From Deltaproteobacteria bacterium (GTDB lineage Bacteria; Desulfobacterota; DSM-4660; Desulfatiglandales; HGW-15): a DNA stretch of 64,000 nt. This document shows positions 27,826 through 36,823 of this stretch, piece by piece (position 1 is the stretch's first letter; every line of letters starts with the position of its first letter). The notes under the pieces were generated by a model. The model saw only the letters and a list, made by a program, of their open reading frames with translations, did no database searches and was not told the DNA's origin. Made by a program: the position numbers and the translations under genes. The stretch is taken from assembly GCA_019310485.1 (NCBI GenBank), contig JAFDEF010000013.1, positions 1 to 64,000 of the forward strand, in the 5' to 3' direction.

Positions 27826-28182
27826 ATGAATATCGACAAAATGGTCAAGAGTTTGATGGCGAGGCCTAATTCAAACAAAATCGGAATGATAGCGTCTCAT
27901 TTGGGAGTGGTCAGAGGTACATCTCGCGACGGCAAACCTGTAAAAGCCATTGAAGTGTGGTATGAAAAAGAAATTCTGGATGATATTATGCAAAAAATCA
28001 AATCATTGCCTGGAATCATTGATGTAATAGTTGAAGTTAAAGAAGGCAAGCTTGACGTTGGAGATCCGATCCTGGGTGTAGCAGTGGCAGGGGATTTTCG
28101 GGAAAATGTTTTCCCTGCCCTAGTGAGCGCTGTAGATCAAATCAAGGAAAAGGCTGCCTTCAAGAAAGAATTGATACGTTAG
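27826..28182 (+). CDS. MoaE-like molybdopterin synthase large subunit (short form)
   Basis: A 118-residue protein resembling the catalytic subunit of molybdopterin synthase, which adds sulfur to cyclic pyranopterin monophosphate. It is shorter than E. coli MoaE (150). HLGVVRGTSRDGK matches the Arg-containing N-terminal loop, and two lysines near the end (DQIKEKAAFKKE) line up with catalytic Lys119 and Lys126. The His103 position is Phe here. ATG at 27826 follows AAGAAGGGCGG and replaces an in-frame start at 27766 inside hemA. Followed by moaC, which supports the assignment. No MoaD gene is seen. Confidence 0.75.
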   Translation: MNIDKMVKSLMARPNSNKIGMIASHLGVVRGTSRDGKPVKAIEVWYEKEILDDIMQKIKSLPGIIDVIVEVKEGKLDVGDPILGVAVAGDFRENVFPALVSAVDQIKEKAAFKKELIR

Positions 28183-28264
28183 GAGCGTATCGGAAAACTG
28201 GATAGGTCGGAGGCTGTGGGAAAAGGCCCATGAGCTGAGTTATCTTCAGAAAGGGGTCCACAAA

Positions 28265-28699
28265 ATGGGAATGGTGGATGTTTCAGAAAAGCCAATTGTT
28301 GGGAGGGAAGCAGTGGCAGAAGGGCGAATCTTGCTTTCTTCACAAACCATAGAGGAGATTAAAGGCGGCAGGATAAAGAAAGGAAACCCATTGCAGGCGG
28401 CAGAAATAGCTGGCATGAATGCTGCTAAACAAACTCACCTTCTGATTCCACACTGCCACCAGATACCGCTCAACAAGGTAGAAGTAGGTTTTGAGGTTTC
28501 CTCTGATTGCATAGATGCCGTGTGCCATGTAAAGGCCAAAGCCCGCACCGGGGTGGAGATGGAGGCCCTGGTCGGTGTTACCATGGCCTTAAACACCCTG
28601 TGGGATATGGTTAAGTACCTTGAAAAAGACACTCACGGTCAATATCCTTCTACACGGATTACGGAGATCAGAGTATTGAAAAAGCTGAAAGAAGGCTAA
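28265..28699 (+). CDS. moaC: Cyclic pyranopterin monophosphate synthase
   Basis: A 144-residue enzyme acting with MoaA in the first step of molybdenum cofactor synthesis. The N-terminal MVDVSEKPIVGREAVAEG is the family signature. IPHCHQIPL matches the IPLCHP active-site loop, and LWDMVKYLEKD carries the conserved Asp and Lys. Length is slightly shorter than the usual 155-160. It lies 83 bp after the MoaE-like gene. Partner genes moaA and moaD are not in the window. Confidence 0.93.
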   Translation: MGMVDVSEKPIVGREAVAEGRILLSSQTIEEIKGGRIKKGNPLQAAEIAGMNAAKQTHLLIPHCHQIPLNKVEVGFEVSSDCIDAVCHVKAKARTGVEMEALVGVTMALNTLWDMVKYLEKDTHGQYPSTRITEIRVLKKLKEG

Positions 28700-28916
28700 G
28701 CGGTCCAGTGCAAAAGGAGCTGATGTCCTTCTCAAGTCCCTCACTTTTTGAATGGAAGGAAAAACATGTTGCACTAAATTGACTAACGCCATATGGTTCG
28801 TGGTATTTGCGAAAAACAACTGGCTGCTAAGGCCCTTGTCCTTGACAGAGGGGGGGTAAAGCAGAAGGGGAATCCATTGAAAAGCTGCAGGGAATACAGC
28901 TGAAAGAGGAAGAATT

Positions 28917-31751
28917 ATGAAAAAAGGGATACTGGTTGGTATTGTGGTGCTTGTACTTGCGCTGCTTTGGTGGGGTATTTCCATCTATCCGGATTGGCTC
29001 TGGTTTGGAAAACTTCATTATTCATCTGTGTTCTGGACCAAGCTGGTGAGCGAGTTTGGACTTGGGTTGCTAACCTGGCTTTTGCTCATGGTAATGGTGA
29101 TTCTGAGCCTTTATGTTGCGCGGCGTCTAAGTAGAGATGTGGGGCCCAGCTTGGCTTACGGGGCGAAGGGGGGTATTTCGCTTAGATCCTCCGGCTTATT
29201 AATTCTGGCTGTTGTGCTGATTATTGGCTTTTTCATTGCTTCCAAGGGAGCCTCTCAGTGGGACATGGTTCTCCGCTATTTGAATCAGCAGGCTTTCGGG
29301 GTAAAGGATCCTGTTTTTGGGAAGGATATAGGTTTCTATGTCTTCTCTTTACCTCTCTACCTTTTCATAGAGCGTGGGTTGATCCTTTTCGTTGTTATTA
29401 CAGGAATCGTAACTGGGTTTTGGTACCTAAGAAATGGCGCCATTCAACTGATCAACATGAGCGAGTTAGTCCAGGATCAGGCCAACAGACAACCAACAGC
29501 TCCGAAAATGACTATGAGTTCCGGAGCCAAGAGGCACTTTGTTTTTCTTGTCGGGATTATTATCCTGCTCATTGCATGGGGCTATTATCTAAAGAGGTTC
29601 AATCTTCTCTATTCAACTGCCGGAGCAGCATTCGGAGCTGCTTACACGGATGTTCATATCAGAATTTATGCTTACGAAATCCTGGCCATACTTTCTGTTG
29701 CTTTTGCCGTGTTTCTTTTTGTATCAGCATTTCGGGCAAAAGCTAAGCTGATTTGGACTGGGGGCGCTATTTGGATAGCAAGTATTTTCCTGTTTTCCAG
29801 TATCTTGCCGTTGCTGGTCCAGAAGTTTGTGGTAAGCCCCAACGAGCTGGCTAAGGAATCAACCTACATTGCTCGCAACATTCTTTACACCCGCAATGCT
29901 TATGACCTCAACAAGATAAAGGAAGTTCCTTTTCGGGTTGGTGATAGACTAACTGCCGGGGACGTCAGAGACGCAAAGCCGACCATTCAAAATATCAGAA
30001 TCTGGGACAAGCGACCACTGCTTCGTACATACAACCAGCTTCAATCAATTCGGCTTTACTACACCTTTCGTGATGTTGATGTAGATCGCTACCAGGTAAA
30101 TGGAGACTACAGACAGCTCATGTTGTCAGCAAGGGAGCTTGATGTACGGCAACTCCCCCCGCAGGCAAGAACCTGGGTTAACAGACATCTCATATATACC
30201 CATGGCTATGGTTTGACTTCCAGCACGGTCAACGATGTGACAAGTGAAGGGCTCCCGGACCTGATCATTAAGGACCTGCCTCCTTCTGTTGCTTTCGATA
30301 TCAAGATAGATCACCCTGAGATATATTATGGAGAGAAAACAGAGAACTACGTGTTTGTCAAAACCAAGACAAAGGAATTTGATTACCCCAAGGGAGACGC
30401 AAATATCTATACAAATTACAAGGGAAGTGGAGGCGTTCCCATTGGCTCTTTTCTGAGGAGACTTCTTTTCTCGTTCGAGTTTTTGGATCCTCAGATCCTA
30501 TTCACAAGATATCTTGGTCCTGAAAGCAGAATCATGTACAACCGCAGAATTGACAGGAGGGTTCGAGCCATCGCCCCTTTTCTAAGCTATGACAGTGATC
30601 CGTATCTTGTTATCTCCGGTGGAAGACTTTACTGGATTCAAGACGCCTATACAACGTCCAATATGTACCCTTACTCAAAACGCTTTAAGTCAAATTTTAA
30701 TACGACATTGAACTACATCCGCAATTCGGTGAAGGTAGTGATTGATGCCTACAGCGGAGATGTATCCTTCTTTGTGGTGGATGAAAAAGATCCCATCGTA
30801 AGAACTTATTCAAAGATATTCCCTGAACTTTTCAAGCCGTTCGCTCAAATGCCTGCGGATCTCAAGAAACACGTTCGCTATCCAAAAGATTTATTCAGGG
30901 TTCAATCTCAAATGTACATGACCTACCACATGAAAGACGTACAGGTTTTTTATAACCAGGAGGACCTTTGGCAGATACCGGGTGAAGTGTATGGAGACAG
31001 CAGGCAGAAGATGGAGCCCTACTACATAATCATCAGGCTTCCGGGAGAGGAAAACGAGGAATTTGTCTTGATGCTGCCTTTCACACCCTCCAACAAAGAC
31101 AATATGATCGCATGGCTTGCTGCGAGATGCGATGTGCCGAACTACGGGCATCTTATAGTGTACAAGCTGCCAAAGGAAAAATTGGTTTTTGGTCCCATGC
31201 AAATTGAGGCAAGGGTGGATCAACAAACTCAAATTTCAAGGGAAATGACGCTCTGGGGACAGAGGGGCTCAGTGGTTATTAGAGGTAATCTATTGGCGAT
31301 TCCGATTAAGGATACATTCATTTATGTTGAGCCTGTTTACCTTGAGGCAAAACAAACTGAAACACAACCTGCTCCCACTCCGTCTACCAGGTCAAGGGGG
31401 CTGCGCAGATCCCGGGCTGGCAGCACGGTTGCGGGTTCCGCACAGAGCGGCTTGGGCGCCGCAGGGCTGCCGGAACTAAAGAGAGTTATTGTAGCGTTTG
31501 GCAACCGCGTAGTGATGAAAAGAAATCTTGAGGACGCCCTCCTCACTGTTCTGGAAGGAAAAGAGCCGCTGGAACAAATGATTTCCAGACCTCCGGCAAG
31601 AGCTCCCGAAGCAGGCGCTTCTGCGAAAACCGCGCTTGAACACTTTCTCAAAGCAAAGCAGTACCTTAAAGAGGGGGACTGGGCCGGGTATGGAAGAGAG
31701 CTCAGGGCCCTTGAAGATACCTTAAATGAAATGGCCCAGAAGGAAAAATAA
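28917..31751 (+). CDS. UPF0182 family large membrane protein
   Basis: A 944-residue membrane protein. About seven hydrophobic segments fill the first 300 residues (starting ILVGIVVLVLALLWWG). The WLWFGKLHYSSVFWTK segment is characteristic of UPF0182. A long external domain follows (about 305-820) with repeated aromatic-rich strands such as TYNQLQSIRLYYTF. A Pro/Ser/Arg-rich linker near 820-850 and a helical tail (EHFLKAKQYLKEGDWAGY) end it. The family has no established function. It follows GAGGAA at a good distance and is 5 bp ahead of the DUF3786 gene. Confidence 0.9.
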   Translation: MKKGILVGIVVLVLALLWWGISIYPDWLWFGKLHYSSVFWTKLVSEFGLGLLTWLLLMVMVILSLYVARRLSRDVGPSLAYGAKGGISLRSSGLLILAVVLIIGFFIASKGASQWDMVLRYLNQQAFGVKDPVFGKDIGFYVFSLPLYLFIERGLILFVVITGIVTGFWYLRNGAIQLINMSELVQDQANRQPTAPKMTMSSGAKRHFVFLVGIIILLIAWGYYLKRFNLLYSTAGAAFGAAYTDVHIRIYAYEILAILSVAFAVFLFVSAFRAKAKLIWTGGAIWIASIFLFSSILPLLVQKFVVSPNELAKESTYIARNILYTRNAYDLNKIKEVPFRVGDRLTAGDVRDAKPTIQNIRIWDKRPLLRTYNQLQSIRLYYTFRDVDVDRYQVNGDYRQLMLSARELDVRQLPPQARTWVNRHLIYTHGYGLTSSTVNDVTSEGLPDLIIKDLPPSVAFDIKIDHPEIYYGEKTENYVFVKTKTKEFDYPKGDANIYTNYKGSGGVPIGSFLRRLLFSFEFLDPQILFTRYLGPESRIMYNRRIDRRVRAIAPFLSYDSDPYLVISGGRLYWIQDAYTTSNMYPYSKRFKSNFNTTLNYIRNSVKVVIDAYSGDVSFFVVDEKDPIVRTYSKIFPELFKPFAQMPADLKKHVRYPKDLFRVQSQMYMTYHMKDVQVFYNQEDLWQIPGEVYGDSRQKMEPYYIIIRLPGEENEEFVLMLPFTPSNKDNMIAWLAARCDVPNYGHLIVYKLPKEKLVFGPMQIEARVDQQTQISREMTLWGQRGSVVIRGNLLAIPIKDTFIYVEPVYLEAKQTETQPAPTPSTRSRGLRRSRAGSTVAGSAQSGLGAAGLPELKRVIVAFGNRVVMKRNLEDALLTVLEGKEPLEQMISRPPARAPEAGASAKTALEHFLKAKQYLKEGDWAGYGRELRALEDTLNEMAQKEK

Positions 31752-31756
31752 GCGAG

Positions 31757-32419
31757 GTGCAAAGCAGGACAATCAGTAAGTTACCACTTACAAGATCGCC
31801 CCTTGGTGATGAGGTAAAGGTGCCTCCCAGCTACTGGGAAGATCTTTCGCGAAGGAATTTGGAAGAACTGTGTAGAAAGGCTCTTGTAAAATTGCATGTG
31901 CCCGAAGGGCTGCTCGTACGATTCTTGGGCAGGAACATTATGGTGGATTTTCAAGAGAAGTGTCTTAAACGGGCGGGCCACGGGAAATGGGAGAGGATAG
32001 AGTATCCGCTTATGGAGATTTTGTTTCTCATCTACCTTCTCAACATTGGCCCAGACCCTCTTGAAAACGAGATTATCAGCGCTAAAGAGCTCAAAAGCTC
32101 TCATTTTTTTCAGGGGCCTCATGCGCTGGAGATTGAGCCCCTAATCGAGCGCTTCGGGTACGAACCGGACGCCTTTGCCAGAGCGGCCGAGTCTCTTGGA
32201 GGGGAAAGAGAAAACCTTGGTGATCTGGGGTATCGAGTTCCGGTGTTTCCAAAAGTGCCCGTGTACTATGCCCTCTGGCAGGGGGATGAGGAATTTGAGC
32301 CCCGCTTTTCAATATTCTTCGACCGCTCAATTGAAAAACATCTTTCTGCGGATGCGATATGGGGGCTTGCCAAACTGGCTTCAGATGCTTTACTTAAAGC
32401 TCCTGATCTACCTTTTTAG
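31757..32419 (+). CDS. DUF3786 family protein
   Basis: A 220-residue soluble protein starting at GTG. The segments VDFQEKCLKR, MEILFLIYLLN and YYALWQGDEEFEPRFSIFFDRS are typical of DUF3786, a family seen mainly in anaerobes with corrinoid or acyl-CoA metabolism. No catalytic motif is apparent. The gene starts 5 bases after the UPF0182 gene, so the two are co-transcribed, and it ends facing a leftward lipoprotein gene. Function unknown. Confidence 0.8.
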   Translation: MQSRTISKLPLTRSPLGDEVKVPPSYWEDLSRRNLEELCRKALVKLHVPEGLLVRFLGRNIMVDFQEKCLKRAGHGKWERIEYPLMEILFLIYLLNIGPDPLENEIISAKELKSSHFFQGPHALEIEPLIERFGYEPDAFARAAESLGGERENLGDLGYRVPVFPKVPVYYALWQGDEEFEPRFSIFFDRSIEKHLSADAIWGLAKLASDALLKAPDLPF

Positions 32420-32446
32420 CAAGGTCTCGGTTCCGCCAAAGGCTTT

Positions 32447-32833
32447 CTATTCCTTCACTTTTTTCCAAACATATTTTCGCTGGTTTTTAAGCCTTATGCT
32501 CCCTCCCCCTGAGGGATCAAAATAAAAGGAAAACTTGTATTCCTGGGAATCCTTGCTTTTATAATAAATCGTATATACGTTCTGTTTTTTCTTATCCTTA
32601 GTAATCTTTGAGATTGGATACTCCTCTGTGGGTGGTTTCGCATTTTGATCATTGAAAGTGAGATGTGTATCACTTATTTCAAAGGTGAAACCTTTAAATT
32701 TTTTCGCCGAGGTCTTCCATATTCCCTTCAATTCGGCTGGCATTGCTTTGAGCTTCCCGGAATTACATCCCGCCAAAGTGGCAACAAAACCTAGCAAAAA
32801 CAATAAAAACGACACTCTTTTTAGGTTGTTCAT
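32447..32833 (-). CDS. Small lipoprotein, unknown
   Basis: A 128-residue secreted lipoprotein with a signal peptide and lipobox LAGC (Cys23). The mature part has short beta-strand-like stretches (FTFEISDTHLTFND, YTIYYKSKDSQEYKFSFYF), which suggest a small beta-barrel similar to lipocalin-like or DUF-type lipoproteins. I do not recognise a named family. It sits alone on the minus strand between the DUF3786 gene and the HD-GYP gene. Residue 2 of the mature form is Asn, not Asp, so outer-membrane sorting is expected. Confidence 0.7.
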   Translation of the reverse strand: MNNLKRVSFLLFLLGFVATLAGCNSGKLKAMPAELKGIWKTSAKKFKGFTFEISDTHLTFNDQNAKPPTEEYPISKITKDKKKQNVYTIYYKSKDSQEYKFSFYFDPSGGGSIRLKNQRKYVWKKVKE

Positions 32834-32906
32834 GGCACTCCAAGCTATTTTACTTTGTAAATTACTCTTGATGAGACCCTAAAAACCCTTTCCTTTTTCC
32901 GCAGCG

Positions 32907-35051
32907 CTATATTATGTGCACTTTTTTCTCTGCAGTGCTTTGGATTTCCTTTTCTTTCTTAATTACTATTAGCAGGGCCCTTACTACATTTGGGTCAAAA
33001 TGCCTGCCCGCCTCCTGCTTCAAAATTTCAATCACCCCCTGTAAGGGCTTGGCAGTCCGGTAAGGCCTGTCCGAGGAAAGGGCATCGTATACGTCAGCCG
33101 CAGCGAGGATGCGTGCGCCCAGGTCAATTTTGTTTCCCGCAATGCCCGCAGGATATCCAGTTCCGTCAAAGTGTTCATGGTGCTGCAGCACTATCGGGAT
33201 GACCGGAGCATAAGCAGAAATGGGCTCGAGAATTCGCGCTCCTACCTCAGGATGGGACCTGATCTCATGGAGTTCGTCATCAGACAGTGCCCCGTTTTTA
33301 TCAAGCACACTGACCGGGATGCTGATTTTCCCAATATCGTGGAGCAGGGCGCCACGGCGCAGATTTTCCAACTCCTCTTTTCCTAGCCCCATAACCTTGC
33401 CAATTTTCAGTGCCATATCGGTCACTCTTTCTGAATGGTTGGCGGTCCAGGGCGATTTTGCGTCAACGGCCCGTGCAAGGGCATAAAGTGTTCCCCAGTT
33501 GAGCTCGTCTAGCTCTTCCAGCAGCCTGGCATTTGAAAGAGCAACAGCAACCTGGTTAGCAAGCTGGCGGGCAAGTGCAAGGTCATCTTCCTCAAATGCG
33601 TTTGGATCACGCGCACCGAGTATAATAATCCCCACAAGAGCTTCCTTTATAAAAAGGGGAAGGAGGACGATGCGTTGAATTTTCTTTCTCAGAAAAAGGG
33701 AAAAATAATCAGGGATGTTCTCTCCTGCACTGAAGGAAATGATCGTCTGATGCCCAACAAGGGCCTTCAGTTTATTTAGCGGAAGCTTGACGAGCTGGGA
33801 GGTTGTTCCAGAGAGTGGATTTTCAGAACTAGTGTAATACCAGGCCGGCTTCTCTTCCTTTTGGTCAAACAAAGAAACACTCACCATGTCATATTTGAAG
33901 AAACTCTTTATCCCCGATATCAGGGTATCAACAATTTCCTCAGTCTTCAAGGAAGAGAGGATGCCCCTGTCTATCTCCGCAACCGCATTCAGCATACTGA
34001 ACTGTTTTCCGAGCTGATTAGCCATGTTGTTGAAAGAAGAACCGAGTTCTTGAAACTCGTCCCCGCTGCGGATATTCACCCTGCTGCTGAAATCCCTCAT
34101 TGCTATTCGCTTTGAACTTTCCTTTAACTCCGCAATAGGACGAGTGGTTCTGTTGATCTGAACTGCGCTGAGAAACAGTACGACCCACAGGGAAAGGAGT
34201 ATTACGAGCGGGAATATTTTTTTGAAGTACGCAATAGGCGCAAAAATGTAACTGTTCGGCGAGCTCAGGACGACAGTGAGCCTTGGGTACAGCCAGTGGT
34301 ATCTCATGTAAACACTCCAGAACCCTGCCTGGTATTTTTCCCCTTTGTGCTCCCATTCAAAATGAGATATGGAAGAACGTGTTCGGTGAAACTCTGGATA
34401 TTTATAGAATGGAGGAGGGAAGGGGTGCGTGGAAAAGATCACCTTTGCTCGCTTGTCAAGCACAGCCAGTTCAGTCATAGCCGGAAGGGTATTGTTTTCA
34501 CTCAGCCCCCAGAGGTACATGCCGTTTACCTCCCCCACTATCAAGCCTCGTTCTGGATCGCGGCTGTCAACGAGTTTCAACATGTATATCCGGCCGGTAT
34601 TTCCCGCCTCCTTGCGCACCTTTACAAGCGCTTTTCCTGATCTGAGGTGTACCATTTCTTTGAGAGAGGGCTCTTCAAAGGATGAGACCTCACCAAATAA
34701 GGGAACGAGTCTACCGGGCTCTTTTGAAAGGGCAAGGGCTTTGAAGCGTTTTTCCAGGGGAGCGAGGTATTCCTGGGTCAATGAAACTCTATAAGATACT
34801 AAGTTCTTGGGCAAGGTCATCGAGATCATATTCAAGTCGTTTTGAAGCAAGGTAAGTCGTTCATATATGGCGGTCCCCAGAGACCTGCTTGCCTCGTGCA
34901 GGCGGCTCTGCCCCTGTTTCTTAAGCTCCTCCTTTACTTGGGTAAATGATATGATAGCCAGACCCACAATGGGTAGCAAAGCGCACAGGACAAACTGCAA
35001 AAAGATACGTTGCGCCACCTTGCTTTTCATTAGTTTTCTGTCCAGTTTCAT
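32907..35051 (-). CDS. Membrane HD-GYP cyclic-di-GMP phosphodiesterase with HAMP and GAF
   Basis: A 714-residue sensor enzyme. A first helix (about 15-35) and a second (about 275-297) enclose a periplasmic sensor domain of Cache type. HAMP (about 300-350), GAF (about 365-515) and HD-GYP (about 525-695) follow. The catalytic motifs HDIGK and HHEHFDGTGYP are complete, so it should hydrolyse c-di-GMP to pGpG or GMP. It is upstream of, and convergent with, no other c-di-GMP gene, but the prepilin and HAMP genes lie just upstream on the same strand. The dual-PilZ protein at 18.3 kb is a possible downstream effector. The external ligand is unknown. Confidence 0.92.
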   Translation of the reverse strand: MKLDRKLMKSKVAQRIFLQFVLCALLPIVGLAIISFTQVKEELKKQGQSRLHEASRSLGTAIYERLTLLQNDLNMISMTLPKNLVSYRVSLTQEYLAPLEKRFKALALSKEPGRLVPLFGEVSSFEEPSLKEMVHLRSGKALVKVRKEAGNTGRIYMLKLVDSRDPERGLIVGEVNGMYLWGLSENNTLPAMTELAVLDKRAKVIFSTHPFPPPFYKYPEFHRTRSSISHFEWEHKGEKYQAGFWSVYMRYHWLYPRLTVVLSSPNSYIFAPIAYFKKIFPLVILLSLWVVLFLSAVQINRTTRPIAELKESSKRIAMRDFSSRVNIRSGDEFQELGSSFNNMANQLGKQFSMLNAVAEIDRGILSSLKTEEIVDTLISGIKSFFKYDMVSVSLFDQKEEKPAWYYTSSENPLSGTTSQLVKLPLNKLKALVGHQTIISFSAGENIPDYFSLFLRKKIQRIVLLPLFIKEALVGIIILGARDPNAFEEDDLALARQLANQVAVALSNARLLEELDELNWGTLYALARAVDAKSPWTANHSERVTDMALKIGKVMGLGKEELENLRRGALLHDIGKISIPVSVLDKNGALSDDELHEIRSHPEVGARILEPISAYAPVIPIVLQHHEHFDGTGYPAGIAGNKIDLGARILAAADVYDALSSDRPYRTAKPLQGVIEILKQEAGRHFDPNVVRALLIVIKKEKEIQSTAEKKVHII

Positions 35052-35151
35052 GTCAAATCCAACCTCGCCAGTTATTGGCCCAGGACATCGTCACATTCTT
35101 GATTTCAAAACAAACCCCTTGCAGCAACATGCACCTTTGGGTGAGCATCGG

Positions 35152-35631
35152 TTAGTATTCGGATGCTGGCCCTATGTAGTTTCCATCGTCAGCGCGAATA
35201 ATATCATCCTGGCTTTGCTTTGCCGTAAGCGGGGGCTTGAATTTTCCGTCGGGCCCCATGCTGAAAAGATCGTAGTCAAGATTCAAGGGCACCGTACCGT
35301 GATATTTCCGCCGCTTCCCGGGTTTAATAAGTGCATGGTTGGCATACTGATAAGGATTCCCCCAGGGATCCATGGTGTTGCTGCGCCCTATGTCATCCAG
35401 GCTTGCAGGTAAGGTGTCATTGTCTTCCTTGTACAGGTCGATCTCTGTTTGAATTAGTTGAATATCTGATATGGCCTTAAATATACGCGCCTTTTTTATC
35501 TGGTTCGAATAAACAGGGATTGCAATTCCTGCCAGGGTTCCCACAATGGCAATTGCAACCATGAGTTCAATAAGAGTAAATGCTTTGTCTCTTTTCCCGC
35601 AAAAGGAAAAAAACCTGGAATACAAAGTCAT
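35152..35631 (-). CDS. Type IV prepilin / pseudopilin-like protein
   Basis: Prepilin of about 159 residues. The class III leader is followed by FTLIELMVAIAIVGTLAG with the Glu5 needed for assembly. The residue before the cleavage site is Ala (DKA/FTLIEL) instead of the usual Gly. The globular part has a GspG-like end: MDPWGNPYQY and SMGPDGKF, then DDIIRADDGNYIG. The start chosen gives a leader of about 18 residues; an in-frame ATG at 35727 would give an unlikely 50-residue leader. It follows the HAMP protein gene and probably shares its promoter. It could be a type II secretion or type IV pilus minor component. Confidence 0.82.
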   Translation of the reverse strand: MTLYSRFFSFCGKRDKAFTLIELMVAIAIVGTLAGIAIPVYSNQIKKARIFKAISDIQLIQTEIDLYKEDNDTLPASLDDIGRSNTMDPWGNPYQYANHALIKPGKRRKYHGTVPLNLDYDLFSMGPDGKFKPPLTAKQSQDDIIRADDGNYIGPASEY

Positions 35632-35776
35632 CTTGAGATATATTAAGGGGTTAGAGCGGCTTCTGGCCGGCGTGCAACTCCCCGCTTGTGTGGAAAGAAC
35701 ACCCTTGCATAATGATTTCATATCCATGGCAAAAGAAACTAAGAACGCCTCAAACTGTGTGTCCGGAATTCAGGCT

Positions 35777-36385
35777 TCATCCCCTTCCATTATCGACTTT
35801 AAAGTAGCTGAAAGCTGCAGAGACTTTTTCCAGATTTTGCCGGTGGGTCTCCAAGGCATCTTTAATTGATGGATCTAGGTCAGCCTTCCCACTGGCAGCT
35901 GACTGTATTTTCTTAAAAGATTCTATTAAATCTAAATTGATTCTCTTTGCATTTCTCACCTGAGTACGCAGGGCTTCCAGCATTTCATTAAGCAGTTCTT
36001 CCTCGTCATGCAGGTAGTCCTTCTTTCTAATCTTTACCAAAAAATTCAAGTTCCCTTTTCGCACCTCTTCAAATGCCCATTTAAACCGATAAAGGGGACC
36101 AGCTACCTTTTGAAAAGCTCTAAAGGAATGCACTCCAATAAGTGCGGCAAGAAGAAAGACGATTGGCCAGACCCAAACATGCTTGGAAAGTATCCTTTCC
36201 GCAGCAGCGCCCCGCACTGCCATGCTCAAGGTGTCGTTACGCATTTGCATTATCTCAGGCAAGAAGAGTGTAATCCCGAGGAAAAAGATGAGAATAAGGA
36301 GATAAGCAAGCATCATGGCCAGGAATCTATACTGAAGCGATCTATTCACCACAAGTGAGCGTCGCCGATCATCCTTCTTTTCCAC
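35777..36385 (-). CDS. Two-helix membrane protein with HAMP domain
   Basis: A 202-residue protein with a GTG start after AAGGAG. Two transmembrane segments (about 20-45 and 73-90) are separated by a short periplasmic loop. A HAMP-like segment follows (GPLYRFKWAFEEVRKGNL) and then a coiled-coil tail. There is no kinase, cyclase or chemotaxis output domain, so any signal must pass to another protein. It precedes the prepilin gene on the same strand behind a good sigma-70 promoter, suggesting a link to pilus or secretion control. It is not a full methyl-accepting chemotaxis protein. Confidence 0.75.
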   Translation of the reverse strand: MEKKDDRRRSLVVNRSLQYRFLAMMLAYLLILIFFLGITLFLPEIMQMRNDTLSMAVRGAAAERILSKHVWVWPIVFLLAALIGVHSFRAFQKVAGPLYRFKWAFEEVRKGNLNFLVKIRKKDYLHDEEELLNEMLEALRTQVRNAKRINLDLIESFKKIQSAASGKADLDPSIKDALETHRQNLEKVSAAFSYFKVDNGRG

Positions 36386-36823
36386 AATTTCTCCTTCCAG
36401 CTTACATTTCTAATTGAGATTGTATTAACTTTATTAAACTATATTTTAGAAAATTATCTAAGAACAGTCAAGGATAACTAGAACGTTGTTCTCAATGAAA
36501 TGTGGGTCAAAGAACCTGGTGGAAGGATGTCCTAGCTGATTCGGGGCTGAAGCTCAGCTCAGGATCGAGGTGCACAGACACCGCACATGATACCTTGCCA
36601 ACGGATCACACAAGATTTCTATGCTTGACACCCGGGCTCCCATCCCTTATGCTCTCCAATAAGTTTTCGTGCTCCGCTCATTCAGACATTTCCCTCAAAC
36701 CCGGTTAGAGAGCAGTTGTTTTGCGGGCTTTGTGTCCGAGCAGACCTTGCTGAAAACAAGACAAGAGCCGTCACGTAGGAGAAGGTTACATCATTATGTT
36801 AAGAGTGGAGGCCGCTATTAAGT
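36386..36823. other. Intergenic region between HAMP and CBS-ACT genes
   Basis: 438 bases between divergent genes. The left part is AT-rich and holds the leftward promoter (36443-36471). I see no gene, RNA or repeat in the rest. Confidence 0.6.
36443..36471 (-). promoter_or_regulatory. Sigma-70 promoter of the HAMP-prepilin unit
   Basis: On the minus strand TTGACT (complement of 36466-36471) and TAAAAT (complement of 36443-36448) are spaced by exactly 17 bp. It lies about 58 bases ahead of the GTG start at 36385. Confidence 0.6.

Noticed and set aside
36502-36708. 68-residue rightward reading frame
   Set aside because: No ribosome site, no recognisable protein character, and lies in an otherwise empty gap.
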